This document shows, in pieces, positions 12,175-24,150 of a stretch of 64,000 bases of DNA. The notes beneath the pieces were generated by a model. That model saw only the letters and a list, made by a program, of their open reading frames with translations, did no database searches and was not told where the DNA came from. Numbering within the stretch: position 1 is the stretch's first letter; each line of letters opens with the position of its first letter. This stretch comes from Montifringilla adamsi (lineage: Eukaryota > Chordata > Aves > Passeriformes > Passeridae), in the NCBI GenBank assembly GCA_017590115.1, contig JAGGNK010008226.1, positions 6,089,283 through 6,153,282 of the forward strand, given 5' to 3'. The position numbers were made by a program, and so were the translations under genes.

Positions 12175-12188
12175 TGGTGGTTCTGACA

Positions 12189-15110
12189 ATTCCCCTCATG
12201 CACAGTGGCTTTTCTGAGCTGCTAATTTTTACTACACAGCCAGTAAGAGCTCTGGCCTCAGCTGGGATAGTTCCTGTGGGTGGGATAAGGAGTTCAGCAT
12301 TATTAAACTGTGGGTAGATATCCAAAAGGCATTCCCCACTGGAAAATAAGTAGAGGGGGTTCCTGGGAGCTGCCACTAAACTTTGATTTAGTGGTGGTGC
12401 ACTCCTGCTGGGGGCTCTCTGGTGGGGCTCCCACTGCCAATGGCAGGCATGTCCACTCTGGGTATCCTGGTTTCCATGTGGGTCCCAACACCTGCCCTGC
12501 ACAGCCCAGGCTTCACCTGCAGCCCCTGGGAACTCCTTTCCTGCTGCAGCAGAGGAGCCATGGCTGTAACTCTCTCAGCAAACAAACAGCATGTAAAACT
12601 TTATAAGCCACTTGGCCTCGCCGCTGGAAGTGCTGTAAGAATTGATAGAGCATCCAAACGACAGACTGACAGACATAAACCAGGGCAGCACTTTTATGGC
12701 TCCTTAGAGGATTCATACTTATTTATCAAGGTTAACTGCATCTTTGAGGCAAGGCAGTTTTGTTGCCATTAAATATCTTTCACTGCTGTGTCCTTCTGCT
12801 AAACATGATGCCCTCCAAAGATGGAAGGTAATTTGTGCTGCGACTTTCTTGCTCTCACCATGAGCCCCATGGTGGGCCCTTAAAAGCCCCAACTCCCAGT
12901 CAAGTGAGTCCAGAACCTCAGCATTTGTTTTAACATTGAAGTGACCTGACATCACAGCTAGGGATAAAACCATGGGATGTGGCCTGGGTCAATACTAAAT
13001 GGCTTGAAAAACAGAAGGTCAAATACAAGTGCCTGTCTGTTCTGCTCTCTCATTTTTAGATGGGGTTTGGGAGCCATGATTTGAGATTTGGGAGCACGTG
13101 GGATATGCAAATCATTGGTTTTGGCTATAAGTCACTTGGCTGCCCACGCTGGACTGAATCTGCTGGTGTGAAGAAGCACCTGGCACCCAATGGAGCCCTG
13201 CAACACCTCCAGGGTGCCAACAAAGCCACAACTGCTCAGACTGGCTCTTCTGCCCAGGGTTAGAGCTGGTCACTCATCCTGCCTGTCCCCTCTGTCCCTC
13301 CCTCACAGGGAGGAGGTTGTGGCACTGGGTCTGATTCTCTGCATCTTGCACAGGGGTGATGAGCAATCCCTTGGCCTCCTCTGTCCTCCCACATTTTGGT
13401 CACCCAAACATCGTCACTGTCATCTTGGTTGGCCACTGCCAGGGAACAAAGTTTTAGTGCCACCTGCTTCCCATGTGACAAGGACCCTGCAAAACTCCAT
13501 GCAAAATGTTACATTTCTAAGTCAGAGGCTTCTAATTGAGCAAGAAACGCTTGTTGCACAAACTGTACTGACAATTTTTGATGGATAGAAAATACAATAT
13601 TTAGTCAGACTGCTGTAAGTTAAAACACAGCAGACAGTAAAAGGATGAAATTATACCCCAACAGACTTTTAAATGAGAAAATAGTCTGTGTTAGGGAACA
13701 TTATTCATTTAAATAGCAGAAAGCTTATAATTTCAACGAGGCCACAATTTCCATAAAAAGCCTGCATTTGGGATTTTTTTTCCCTTTTCCCTCTTACAGA
13801 TTGCAGCTAAAATGAATGAACCTTTCTGCTTACAGAGTAATTCATTTTTATTTTACTTTGCCTTTTTCATGTCAATTACAGAACACTTTGTTAAAATGAT
13901 TACATAATTTTTTGCAGAAGCTGGGTGTTGCAGGCTGGAGGAGATAAACCCACTTAAATGTGACCAATGTACTCTCAAATTCCTGCCCTGAGCAGTTTCC
14001 CATCTCGACATCACTCACACCATCTTCCAAAACCCCTGCACAGAATCAGTGTAAATGTCAGTGACAAAAAAGCATCTTTCTGTGCTGAGGAAGGGACCAC
14101 GTGAACTCTGCTTTTAGGCAGCAAGTCAGAGGTCGCTTGCTGCTAAAAACTCTGCATCCTCAGTCCTCATCTCATCTCTTGGTTCCTGTCTCGTGATAAG
14201 GCTGCACTGAATGGTGCTGGCATCCTTCAAGGTTACTGTTCCAGAAAATATTTGCAAATAATTTGACGTGCTGTCAGCTAGCAGGCAGCAGTGAACTCAT
14301 ATAATTCAACATACTAATGTGGGTTTTCACGCCTAAAGCTATAAATAAGCTTGATATTCCAAAGTTTCTGTAATGTTTATTTAATAGCAATATTTTATAA
14401 ATAAATCTTGATTATTCCATTGCACTTCAGTAGAGATTTTCTTCCAATATAAGAGTTGCTTCTAACCCCAGGCCTCTTTTTCTGACCTTTCCCTGCCACC
14501 CACATCTCCATTAAAGAAATAAAACACTTCCTTCTCAAAACCTTTATCAGACACTGGGGAATTAGGGCCACAGCAGCTCCTATTTTACCTCCATCCTCCT
14601 CTCTTTCCCTGTATTTTGCCCAGATTACTGCTCACTCCCCTGGAGATTTTGCCTGATTGATGGCTGCAGAGGGATACCTGAGGGAATTCTTGGAAGTCCA
14701 GCTAGGGAAACTCTTCATGTTGGGCATATCCCACTTGGAATTACTGAGTGGGGGTGCATGAGGAATAGAGGAAATGGCATCAGCTCCAGTTGGAGCAGGG
14801 GCTTTGGATCCAGCCAGACCTCAGGTGTGCTTCCCACTCCACGGCTGCTTTTTCGGCTGCCCTCCCTCTTACCCTGCCAAGGAGCAGATGATGCTGGAAC
14901 TCAGGGGCTTTTCACATGGCCCTGCATGGTTCCAGCTGTATCAGCTCGCTGCTTCCACCTTTGTGGCTGAGAAGAAAAGCAAAGCCCATCAAAACTCATT
15001 GGAAAGGGGCTCAAGGTATGGCATCAAGCACCAGTCAAGTCTCTTAGGTCCTGGTAAAGCTGATCCTTTCCCATACAGCAGCTACTGCAGGTTTTTTCCT
15101 ATTCTTTCCA
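12189..15110. other. Long non-coding stretch
   Basis: No gene is recognised. Plus-strand frames near 12310-12770 and 13190-13590 are open for up to about 130 codons but have no recognisable motif. From 13600 to 14460 the DNA is AT-rich and unique. Confidence 0.45.
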
Positions 15111-15152
15111 TCAAAAAAAAAACAAAAACAAAACCAAAACCAAAAAAACCTC
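15111..15152 (+). repeat. A-rich tract, (CAAAA)n-like
   Basis: An A run of ten followed by several CAAAA and CCAAAA units. It could be a retroposon tail of a plus-strand insertion, but no body is recognised upstream. Confidence 0.85.
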
Positions 15153-15235
15153 ACAAAAGCTTTGCAATTCAAATGAATCCTTTAATTGAAAAGTGACCCA
15201 CATGAAGTTGCACCCAATGTGGATCATGGCACTCC

Positions 15236-15362
15236 TGTGACACAGTGCTGATAACACCAAGGCTGTGGGTTTGATCCCTGTATGGTCCATTCACTTCAAA
15301 GCTGGACTGGATGATTCTTGCTGGGCCCTTCCAACCCAGAATTCTATGTGGTTCTATGATTT
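15236..15362 (+). mobile_element. tRNA-Ile-derived SINE with CR1-type tail (TguSINE1-like)
   Basis: The segment contains the anticodon arm, variable region and T arm of a tRNA-Ile-like sequence: 'cagtgctgataacaccaagg' at 15243, where GAT lies at the anticodon position, then the B box (gggtttgatccctg) and 'tatggtcca' at the acceptor end. It continues into 'agctggactggatgattctt', 'cccttccaacccagaattct' and a short CR1-like tail. This tRNA-Ile body plus CR1 3' end is the arrangement described for TguSINE1 of zebra finch, mobilised by CR1 machinery. The A-box half of the tRNA is not clearly recognisable, so the copy is 5'-truncated or decayed. It is not a functional tRNA gene. Confidence 0.85.
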
Positions 15363-15470
15363 TGGTTTTTGAAAGACCCTGATTTTCAGCACAAGTCAAT
15401 AAAATAATCCTTCACTTGGGGAACCCAATAATGCCTGATAACAAGCAGGACTCAACACACACATGCAATG

Positions 15471-15760
15471 TATCATAGAAACTTGGAATCACAGATTATC
15501 CTGAGCTGGGAGGGACCCACAGGGATCATCCAGTCCAATTCCTGGCCCTGCACAAATACCCCAACAACCCCATCTGTTCACCCCTGAGAGCATTATTGCC
15601 CAAACACTCCTGGAGCTCTGGCAGCCTCAGGGCCGTGCCCATTCTCTAGGGAGCCTGGGAAGTGCCTGACCACCCTGTAGGGGAAGAACCTTTCCCTGAT
15701 ATCCAGCCTAAACCTCCCCCTGACCCCTTCTCTGGGTCCTGTCACTGGTTTAGAAGGGAA
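15471..15760 (-). mobile_element. CR1 LINE, 5'-truncated, minus strand
   Basis: Read on the minus strand, this ends with a CR1 3' end: the reverse complements of 'ggatcatccagtccaattcc', 'tggccctgcacaaa', 'ctcctggagctctggcagcc' and 'aacctttccctgatatccag' all appear in CR1 order on the plus strand. The minus-strand frame over 15593-15775 still reads like the C-terminal tail of CR1 ORF2 (RFRLDIRERFFPYRVVRHF). The 5' limit is set by loss of similarity near 15760. Confidence 0.93.
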
Positions 15761-17283
15761 CAGCTTCTCAGTCACCTGGTTCTGAACAGATGGTTCATTG
15801 CTGTGGTGAGGGTGCGGGAAGGATTTCTCTGCCCCATGTTACTAAGCAGAAATTCAATTCCAAGATGCCACGTCTAATATAGAAGGAGAGAAGAACCTCC
15901 CTACATCTAGGCTTGGATTCTGGGGAGAAAGCAGAAATATCTACTAAAGCTAAAGACTGTTTGATGGTCCTGCATAGGGTCATGGACACTCTCATAAGAT
16001 TCTGCTTGCCAGACTGGAGACTCAGCAGAAGGTCACTGTAATTCAAGTGTCAAGGAAACCAACGGCCAAAAAAATTGGTGTGACATCAATAATTCTTAAC
16101 AATACCACCCCTGAGGTTCAGAGACTTCTGCACCATGAAGGACTGGACCCCAAAGCAGCAAAAACCCATTTTCCTCCAACAGCGGAAAGGGAAGTGAGAA
16201 CTCTCATCAATGAAACAACTTCTTTGTGCTGCACTCTGTGCAAATATTTGGATTACTAAAACAAATTTATGAAGCAATTACTTTTAATGCTGTATGAGGA
16301 AATTAAGTACTCATTGATTCATGATTTATAATCTAAAGCTAAAAGATCATGAAAAAGTAAATATAACTTAATTAAACATCCTTTGGCTTTGCTACTGTTG
16401 CAGATCCAACTCATAAAGTAAGTAAAACAAACCATTTTTAGAACATAAATGAGTATTGGTTCCTCTAGTTCAGAAGACAAATAATTTACTGGTTAAATAC
16501 ATTCAGCAAAGTTCAGCCACGTGAAAGATTTTTCCAGTGGCCTCTGGGTCTTGAAGGAAGGATAAAAACTCACTGGTACAGATTCAAGGAATTCATTGTG
16601 CTGCGAATGACAGGAGCATTTGCTATGAAAAGAGGAAAACAAAAGGCTATTTCCGTTCTTTTCATACTGAGAAAAATATTTTAATATATTCATGGGGTAG
16701 AATATATTGTGAAAGGAACGTGCCTTTATGGTCTCTCCATTGGCAACGCACTTGTGATTATTCACTCCTGACACTGAGCCCATTAACCTGGGGAAATTTA
16801 ATCTAATGCTATAGTAATGTTGCTATTTTTCCACTCTGAAGTGTAAATAATTTGAAAAAAAACTCACCCAGGTTTTTACAGAATTGAACATCCCAAGTGA
16901 TGTATTCAGTTGGTTAAGTAGTCAGTTTGACTCTTCCTTTGTACTGCAGAAGCAAAAGGGTTGAGTTTAGAAAAAGAATTACAAACAAACCACTACTAAA
17001 TAAATCATAGAAGTCTATCCATTGTAACTACACATTTCAGCAAGAGAAACTTGCCAGATATTCTGGGTTGGATCTCTGTCTTTCAGTCTGTGACTGGGTG
17101 TTCCATGTCCATACTGATGGAGGACATTCCAGACAACACTGATGCCCCTTGACATGTTTTGAGTGAAGGATGAAGATGAGGAGTTTGGATGTCTCTGCCC
17201 ACTCCTGAGGAGGCTTTCAGTGTCCTTTGATTCCAGGTACGGCACAAAAGGTTTAGAAGGTAGGATCAATCCCAAGAAGTTGC
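15761..17283. other. Non-coding stretch, nothing recognised
   Basis: Unique sequence. A plus-strand frame at 16047-16259 (70 codons) is open but resembles no family I recognise. 16260-16500 is AT-rich. Confidence 0.45.
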
Positions 17284-17531
17284 ATGGAGCTGTGTCAGGG
17301 GAGGTTTAGGCTGGATTTCAGGAAAAGGCTCTTCTCTCAGAGGGTGCTGGGCACTGCCCAGGCTCCTCGGGGAATGGTCACAGCCCCGAGGCTGCCAGAG
17401 CTCCAGGAGTGTTTGGACAATGCTGTCAGGGATGCCCAGGGTGGGATTGTTGGTGTGTCTGTGCAGGGACAGGAGCTGGACTGATGATCCATGGGGGTCC
17501 CTTCCAACTCAGGATATTCTGTGGTTCTGTA
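17284..17531 (+). mobile_element. CR1 LINE, 5'-truncated
   Basis: The plus strand shows the C-terminal coding remnant (gtttaggctggatttcagg, read as RFRLDFRKRLF) followed by 'gctgccagagctccaggagt', 'cagggatgcccagggtggga', 'gacaggagctggactgatga' and 'cccttccaactcaggatatt' plus tail. It is the same CR1 type as the copies at 15471-15760 and 63193-63312 but in the opposite orientation. The coding remnant is broken soon after this block. Confidence 0.93.
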
Positions 17532-19168
17532 AGTGGTGGTAGAGTTGTAAACCCAGCACTGGGGACAAATGCAGTGTGCTTTCCATTTCTTGAAATGAAT
17601 ATGGGAAAGAAGAGAAGTATAAAACACACCTTCACCACCCAGCCCAGGCCTCTCAAGCTCAGTTACACTGCAGGGCCTCAATCTCTCCATCGTATTTAGG
17701 GGGCCCTGCAGCATAAAGCCATCATCTTCATCATCTTCATCATCTCCACCTTCACTGATGAATGAGCCCTGTGGATGCACTCACATCAGTAACTTGGCAT
17801 CCCCTGTGACCCTGCATGGGATTACACTGGGCCCTTTCTGGAGGAAGGGAGCTGAGGTGGCTGCAGCCTTGGATCCCCAAACCCAAAAGACATGTGTCTT
17901 CTCAACCCCAGGGTGGAGAAGTTGCTGGGTATGGAGATGTACTCACAATATCCAACCCCAAGGCTGATGGAGTGTCACAAGAGACCAAACAATTCCTGAC
18001 AGGGGGAAAGGTGCTCAGGCCTGTCCTGCCGGGGGGACACAACAGCTGTCTGCCCTTTCATGGCAGTACCCTTTGTGTGTCAGCTAAACTCACAAACCCA
18101 GCATAAATAAAAGCATTATAATGTTCAGATTCCCAAGAAAGGGATTTCTCCCTCAAAATGCATCAGAGAATTAATTAGTAAGCAAAAGGGTGGCTGCTCT
18201 GCACTGGCCAGACACAGCCAGGGGGAGCTGGGCCCAGGCGAGCAGTGATGACGGCTCGTCAGGAAACATCGGCTCTGCTCTGAAGAGAGACATCACAAAC
18301 ACACAACATTTCCTAGAGACCTTGGAGCACAGGGAGCATCTGTCTTTTTAAAACCTCATTACTGCAGACTACGAGGGCTGCAGCTCACAAACCACAAATT
18401 ACATCAGGTGGGTAAGTTACCATCCATCAGCTGCTCTGTGTGCACAGGAAACACACCATCGTTCCAGTTAACTTCACCCTCTCTGGTTTTACCCTCACCT
18501 GCAGCAACACACTGCCTTGCAAAGGACACAGAGGGAGAGAGGCTACAAATGCAGGTAGCCCAGGCTCAAGGATGTGCCAGGGAAAAGTCTCTTTGCTGTT
18601 ATCCTGAGCCATCCTCAGGCTGCAGGTACTTGATGGAGGTACCTTGTCTAAGGACCCTTGACTAAGGACCCTACATGTCCACAGGTTTTTTCTTGTCTTT
18701 GATGGAGAAAGATTTGGGCTGCCACAGATTTTCCAATTTAGGCAACTCCAGAAGAAATATTAAGAGTATTCCACTGTGTTATGAAAAATAAGGCAATTAG
18801 TCTCTTCTCGTAATTCAGAGGGAACGTGAAAAGCTAAATTTTTCAAGCAATGTAATTTTTAAACATTCATGGTTTTATAACAGTAAATTACCTTCCAACT
18901 TAGAAAGCAAGATTACAGTGTACCCAGAAAAGCATTTAGCATCTTTGCTTAATATATAAAGCATCTAACACAGGAAAGTAATCTGGCTGCAAGAATATAT
19001 GTGAAGTCAGTGGCTGCACTGGCAGTGACTGTATTTACCTGGCATATTTTAACATAGATTTTTACACACGGATCTGTTGATTGTCTGATATGTTTTGCTT
19101 CAGGACTTACAGCTCCAACGTTCTCTCTGTGAGAATTCTTACATGGATGCTAACATCCTGTAGCAGTT
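17532..19168. other. Non-coding stretch
   Basis: No gene recognised. A small 9-bp repeat is listed separately. There is a 14-bp tandem duplication (ctaaggaccct at 18648 and 18662). Open frames on both strands are short and unlike known proteins. Confidence 0.45.
17721..17747. repeat. 9-bp repeat (ATCATCTTC)3
   Basis: Three copies of ATCATCTTC, the last with one change. The complement reads as Asp/Glu codons, giving an acidic run in a minus-strand shadow frame. Confidence 0.9.
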
Positions 19169-19375
19169 CAGGATGGGCTTGGTTGAAAGGGACCTTAAAT
19201 CCTATTAAATTCCATTCCACCCCTTGGGTAGGGACACCTTCCACCATCCCAGGCTGCTCCAAGCCATTCTAACCTGGCCTTGGGCACTGCCAGGGATCCA
19301 GGGGCAGCCACAGCTGCTCTGGGCACCCTGTGCCAGGGCCTCAACACCCTCACAGTTTAGAATTTTTTTCTATTA
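19169..19375 (-). mobile_element. CR1 LINE, 5'-truncated, minus strand
   Basis: The plus strand shows the CR1 3' end in reverse complement: 'ttggttgaaagggacctta', 'gggacaccttccaccatccc', 'aggctgctccaagcc', 'ctggccttgggcactgccag' and 'cagccacagctgctctgggc', fading near 19375. The terminal 8-bp tail is not clear, so the 3' end is slightly decayed. Confidence 0.92.
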
Positions 19376-22300
19376 TCTATTCCCCCTTGTTCTGTCATGA
19401 CATGGTCTTGTAAATAGTCTTTCTCCAAACAGCTCTCCATTACGTAAATCAAAATATAATGGAAGGTACTGAGAGACTTCTCATGGGCTTTTGTTTTTAT
19501 AAGTACCCATGGTACCAAACCTAAAATTAGTTCCTTTTCTTCTGCTAACTAGAAGGTTTAGGTTGCAATATATATAGTCTCCATTATACATTCAATATTT
19601 TAATATTTTTATTTTATTTAATATTTTATTTATTTATTTTTTATTTAATATTTTTTATTTTATTTTTAATGTTTGGTTTGACCATAACTTTCCCAGAAAC
19701 TCACTTCCTGGTCAAACCACGACATCCGCCTTCCTTGGCCTCTGTGAGTTAATACTTTCTTTAAAAGAAAGATTTCTAAGAGACACTACATCTGGAACAG
19801 CAGAAAGGGACCCCAAACAGCATCTACATTAAATTCGGAAAATATATAACCTCTTGCCTGCAGCTTGACCAAAACACTGTTAATCTCAGCTATTTGTTTC
19901 TGTTTGTTCTCATTTTGACAAAAATCTAATATTAAATTATTTGATAATTACTTAAACTAATATAGTGTTTCCTGTACCTTGGCCACCAAACCAGAAAAAT
20001 CCAATATTCAAAGGCTCTGTTCCCTGTTTGTTTTCCATGTTGCCATCCTATATCTGTCATTCTTCTATCTCGACATACAATACTTATCAAATCTTTCCCT
20101 ATTGTCTCTCCCTCACACCTTCCTGCTGCAACACTTCCATTAAAGCAACTACTTAACTTTGTGTGAGTGCTACGGGGATGCTGCAGTGCCAAGTTCATTT
20201 GCATAATGCTGTTTGGAAAGTGGTTCCTGTGCAAATTATCATGTCACAAACGGGAGGAGCCCGGCTCAAGGTGAACAATGCACAGCACAAGTGGATCTGC
20301 TCCTGAAGCCTCTCTCTGCATTGCTGTTGAAAGGTCACACACAAAAGCTCGGAATGTGAGGAACAGAAAGGTGAAGTGAACTGTATCATAAAATGACCCC
20401 AAACAACAAGAAGATAATGCTATATGTATAATAAAACAATAATATCCTAAAGTCTTCCAGAGATAAATGAAAGCTATTTTCCTTTATCTGACAGTTACAC
20501 ACAAAAACAAAAGCAATGACAAAGATGCGTGATAAAACAGATTGACAACCTGTTGTGAAGTGTATTTGGAGATAACCAGAGTGGGACTGAACACAGGCAG
20601 CTAAGACAAAGGGACAAATCACACCAAATTAGCAGAGGGGGAGAGAATCATAATGGAGGAATATCCTGATGTGCTATTGATCTCCTTGGATGTGCAAGCC
20701 CAGAACTTGTTGGATCTAGGAGTGAGGTCTGCTGGAGCAGATCTGCTCCCTGTGATGCTACACAGGTGCTCTAAGGGACAGTGCAAAAAGTCCAACTTCC
20801 ATCCATAACTTCATTCTTATACAATTCAGTGACCAGCCTGACCTTTTTATCCACTCCAGGATGTACACTACGTTTAAATGCCTCCTATTTTTAAAAATCA
20901 ACGTTTCCCCAAAGAAAGATGGATTCTCTGGAATCAGATTAATTGGCTCAAAGTGAATTAAATGCAATGAACGGAAGGAGCACACCATTAATTCACAAAT
21001 ATGTTGTGACTGCCCTATAGGATGTGTGTGTGAACCCCCTTAAGCAACAGTTCAAGGCAGCCTGGGATGCAAGAGGGAGTCCAGACTGTCTGGCTGCCAG
21101 AACCACCAGCTCCAAAATACTGTCTTGGCAAGTCAGGCCCCAAAGGCTGCATTAATACCTGCATCTTAGATGACACACAAACAAATCCCTGAGTTAGAGA
21201 CACAGGTGCCACTCTGATACCCCCAGCATGGCACAGATTATTCATGCTGTTTTATTTTGTTGTCTTTTGCTGCAAGTTTGGCCCAAAGTTGTTGCAAGTC
21301 CTCTCAGTGACTGAAGAGAGATGTACATCCCCCATCCACTGCACACAAGTTGCTGGCTTTGGGATAGGGAAGACCTCCTCCACTCCACAGCTGAGGGAAC
21401 AGCAGCCTGTGTATTGCTCCTAAATGAAGCCCACCAGGTTTGATGTAATTAACAACCAACATTTAGGTGTTTGCAGCTGAGCTGAGGCCAGCTGTGGCTC
21501 AGCAGCTGAGCTGCAGTGGTGAGAGGGGTCGAACACACCGCTCAGTAATAGAAATGTGTACTCACGTTGAATTGGGAACACTTCACCACAGAGCTTGTGT
21601 GTTTGTTTTCGAGAAGCAGAAATTTCCCTGATGCCAGAAACTACTCCCTGTGGGGAAGAACCAGAGCTCCAGAGAAACTTGCAGGAAAGTCCTTTATAAG
21701 CAACATTCTGTTCTGGACAGCATCTGTCACCAGTGCTAAAGCTGAGTGGATTTAATTCCACAGGAAGATCAGGTTGGCAGTGAATTTGTGGCAGAGTATG
21801 CAGCCATCCTAAGGAAGCTATTAGGACCTGTGACCTTGAGCTCAGTCTAGAGGGCTCTTTGTGGGACCACTTTGCCTGCGGGCAGCAGGATAAAAGTGTT
21901 CAGCCAGCCTGCCTACAGAGGGAATGTGACAGAGCAATCAGTGCTGGAGAGATTGATTTCCAGTGAAAGAGCAGTGAAGGACACTTGTGTTAATAAAGCA
22001 GGGCTGGAAGGGTAGGGAGACATCACGTGCACTGGATGGGCTGTTTGCCTCTGAAACTTTCAGGTGGTCTTTTCTCTATGTCTGACACATGGAACTGGGC
22101 ACAGCTGTGGATGGAGCTGTGTGTGAGCCCAACTTCATGACTAGGAGCAAGGGAGGGAAGCCCACGCTTGGACTATTGGGATGGTGCACTCCTCTGTGAG
22201 TGGGAAATGCGAGAATTTCCCAAGTCAGTGTGGAGCTGGGAAGTGCTCTGAGTGCCAGGAATTCCACTGCAGCACAGCTGAGGGAAAAGGGATGGAGCAC

Positions 22301-24002
22301 TGCTGCTGTGCCACCACGCTGGACCAAGAGGAGCAGTGCTGTGCCAGCAGCAATTCCCCGAGGGATCAGCTGCACTCTGGGGGAATGGCTGAGGGCACTG
22401 GGAAGGGCTGATCATCCAAACAGCTGATCTGACACCACCTGCATCCCAGGGGGCTCCAGCAGAGTGGCTGCTCCGTGGGTAAGTTGTGTCTGACATTGGA
22501 TATGGCACCTCAAACACTCTTCCTGTTCTGTTCCCTGTGACAGAAGAGGTTCCTCTTCAGGCAGAGGCTCTGCTGCTGGGGACCCCAGCCTGCAGAGACC
22601 TGGCCTTGCCAGCACATAGATTTGATGTGTGATAGGAGTGGGCACATGGTCCTGTTCCTTGGAAGGAGCCAGAGCAGATGAAATGAAGTTCGTGCTGCTT
22701 TTGTGCCAACTTTATTGCAGCAGTGGGAGTACAGACATCTCCTGACTCAGCAAAAGCCCTGTGTGAGAATCCATCAGAAATTCTCAGATAAATCTGAACT
22801 CCAAGAGGCAGTTTGTACTGAATCAGCACTTTGCATCACTTGCCTGTGGCATTTTGGGTCCAATTCCAAGAGTCTTAGTGCCAGATTTACTGTATTGATA
22901 AACCACAACCTCAGCTTCTGCCCAACAGGGCAAAACCAAGAGGGAAAGGCTTTATTTCAAGCATCCATGAAATATTTAGAGACAAGAAAGAACATTTTGA
23001 TGGGAGAGAAGAACAAAAAGAAACAAGGAGGCTGATGGCATCTTCTAAAGCCTCTGAGTTTTAACAAAGGTGTGATTTCTGAATAATTCAGTGCTGTAGT
23101 GACCAGCAGCAGAGCTACAGCTCTGAAGCCAAAACAACAAGATTTCATTACACCCTAATAACGTGTAGTCTTTAGGCTGCAATATTCATCAGATCAATAC
23201 TCGTATTTCTGTCAGGACACTGTACATTTGTTTTGTTACCCCTCTAGTATCTCCAGAGAATCTGTTGTTTTACACAAATAGAGTCAGCCCAGTGACTCTG
23301 TTATTATAATGAATTTTTCTGAGAGAGACATATAGCACTCAGAAAATTGCAAACTACACTTCTAGCCAGCATGGTTTCTAGCACTTTTAATAAATGTTTG
23401 AAAGAAACAAACCACCCAGAAAGCCAACAATTGTATTTATCCCCTGCCTGCAAGGATCTGCCTACTCTTCAGATAACCAGTTCCATCAAATTACTAATAC
23501 ATAGTTTTAAGAGCAAGAAAGGCTCCCAGTACCTGCAATTCAACAGTTGGAAATCAGCTATAATTTGCATTAGAAATTAAGCCAGTCATGCCCTATAGCT
23601 TGGACATGGAAAGCTGCAAAATAAGATACACTAACTACCTACCCAGGCTTATGGCACAGCGCTCCCACGGCATCCAGCGCTCCAATTAAAAGTGTGTCAG
23701 CACTTCTTACAAAACTCCATTTCTGAGGGCTCTCTACCAGCTGCTTAACTTCACGTAGCATAAATGTTCACAGTCCAGCAGCAAAGATATTATGTGCAAA
23801 TTGCCCCTGCTGGGGAGGAAATAAGCCCGGAGAACCAAAAGCTGGAAAATGCATTAGAATGTGCAATACCTGTGTTATTTTTATACCCCCAGTCTCATCT
23901 ATACATCCTGCAGTGAGTTCTCTGGGATGAAGAGCATGTGAGGCCCCCAGACATTAATGTGGATCTCAGGCAACAGCTAAATGTGGGCTGAGATGATGCT
24001 GG
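19376..24002. other. Long non-coding stretch
   Basis: No gene, CR1 copy or RNA gene recognised. The interval contains the AT-rich tract at 19591-19672. At 22202-22221 there is a small dyad (GGGAAAT, six bases, ATTTCCC). Open frames near 22076-22645 exist on both strands but are compositional and mutually overlapping. Confidence 0.5.
19591..19672. repeat. AT-rich low-complexity tract, TTTA/TATTT type
   Basis: Repeated ATTTTATTT and TTTAATATTTT units with almost no C or G. Confidence 0.9.
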
Positions 24003-24150
24003 ATCATAGAATTCCACCATTATTTGGGTTAGAAGGAACCTCAAATCTCATTTAGTTCCACCCTCTGCCATGGGCAGGGACACCTTCCACCATCCCAGGA
24101 TGTTCCAATCCCTGTCCAACCTGGCCTTGGGCACTTCCAGGGCTGGGGAA
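24003..24150 (-). mobile_element. CR1 LINE, 5'-truncated, minus strand
   Basis: The plus strand begins 'atcatagaattccaccat', then 'tttgggttagaaggaacct', 'tgggcagggacaccttccac', 'catcccaggatgttcc' and 'acctggccttgggcacttcc'. This is the reverse complement of a CR1 3' end with its tail. Only the 3' UTR end is left. Confidence 0.93.

Larger units (their letters stand above)
11873..12188 (+). repeat. 158-bp tandem duplication containing a CR1 tail (2 copies)
   Basis: The sequence starting 'tgaaatagaaacaattag' at 11873 starts again at 12031. The two 158-base copies differ by one clear substitution (gtccc versus ttccc near 11992 and 12150) and by a few bases at the right end. Each copy holds a short CR1 3' end (11981-12016 and 12139-12174: gatcttgaag, then cttcccacccaaaccattctgt). 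The near identity points to a recent duplication. A collapsed or falsely duplicated assembly is an alternative explanation. Confidence 0.95.

Noticed and set aside
15236..15320. A functional tRNA-Ile gene.
   Set aside because: The 5' half with the A box is not intact, acceptor pairing cannot be formed, and the sequence runs on into a CR1-type tail, as in a SINE.
22202..22221. A small dyad GGGAAAT/ATTTCCC as a regulatory operator.
   Set aside because: Seven-base arms occur often by chance in 64 kb and there is no gene context.
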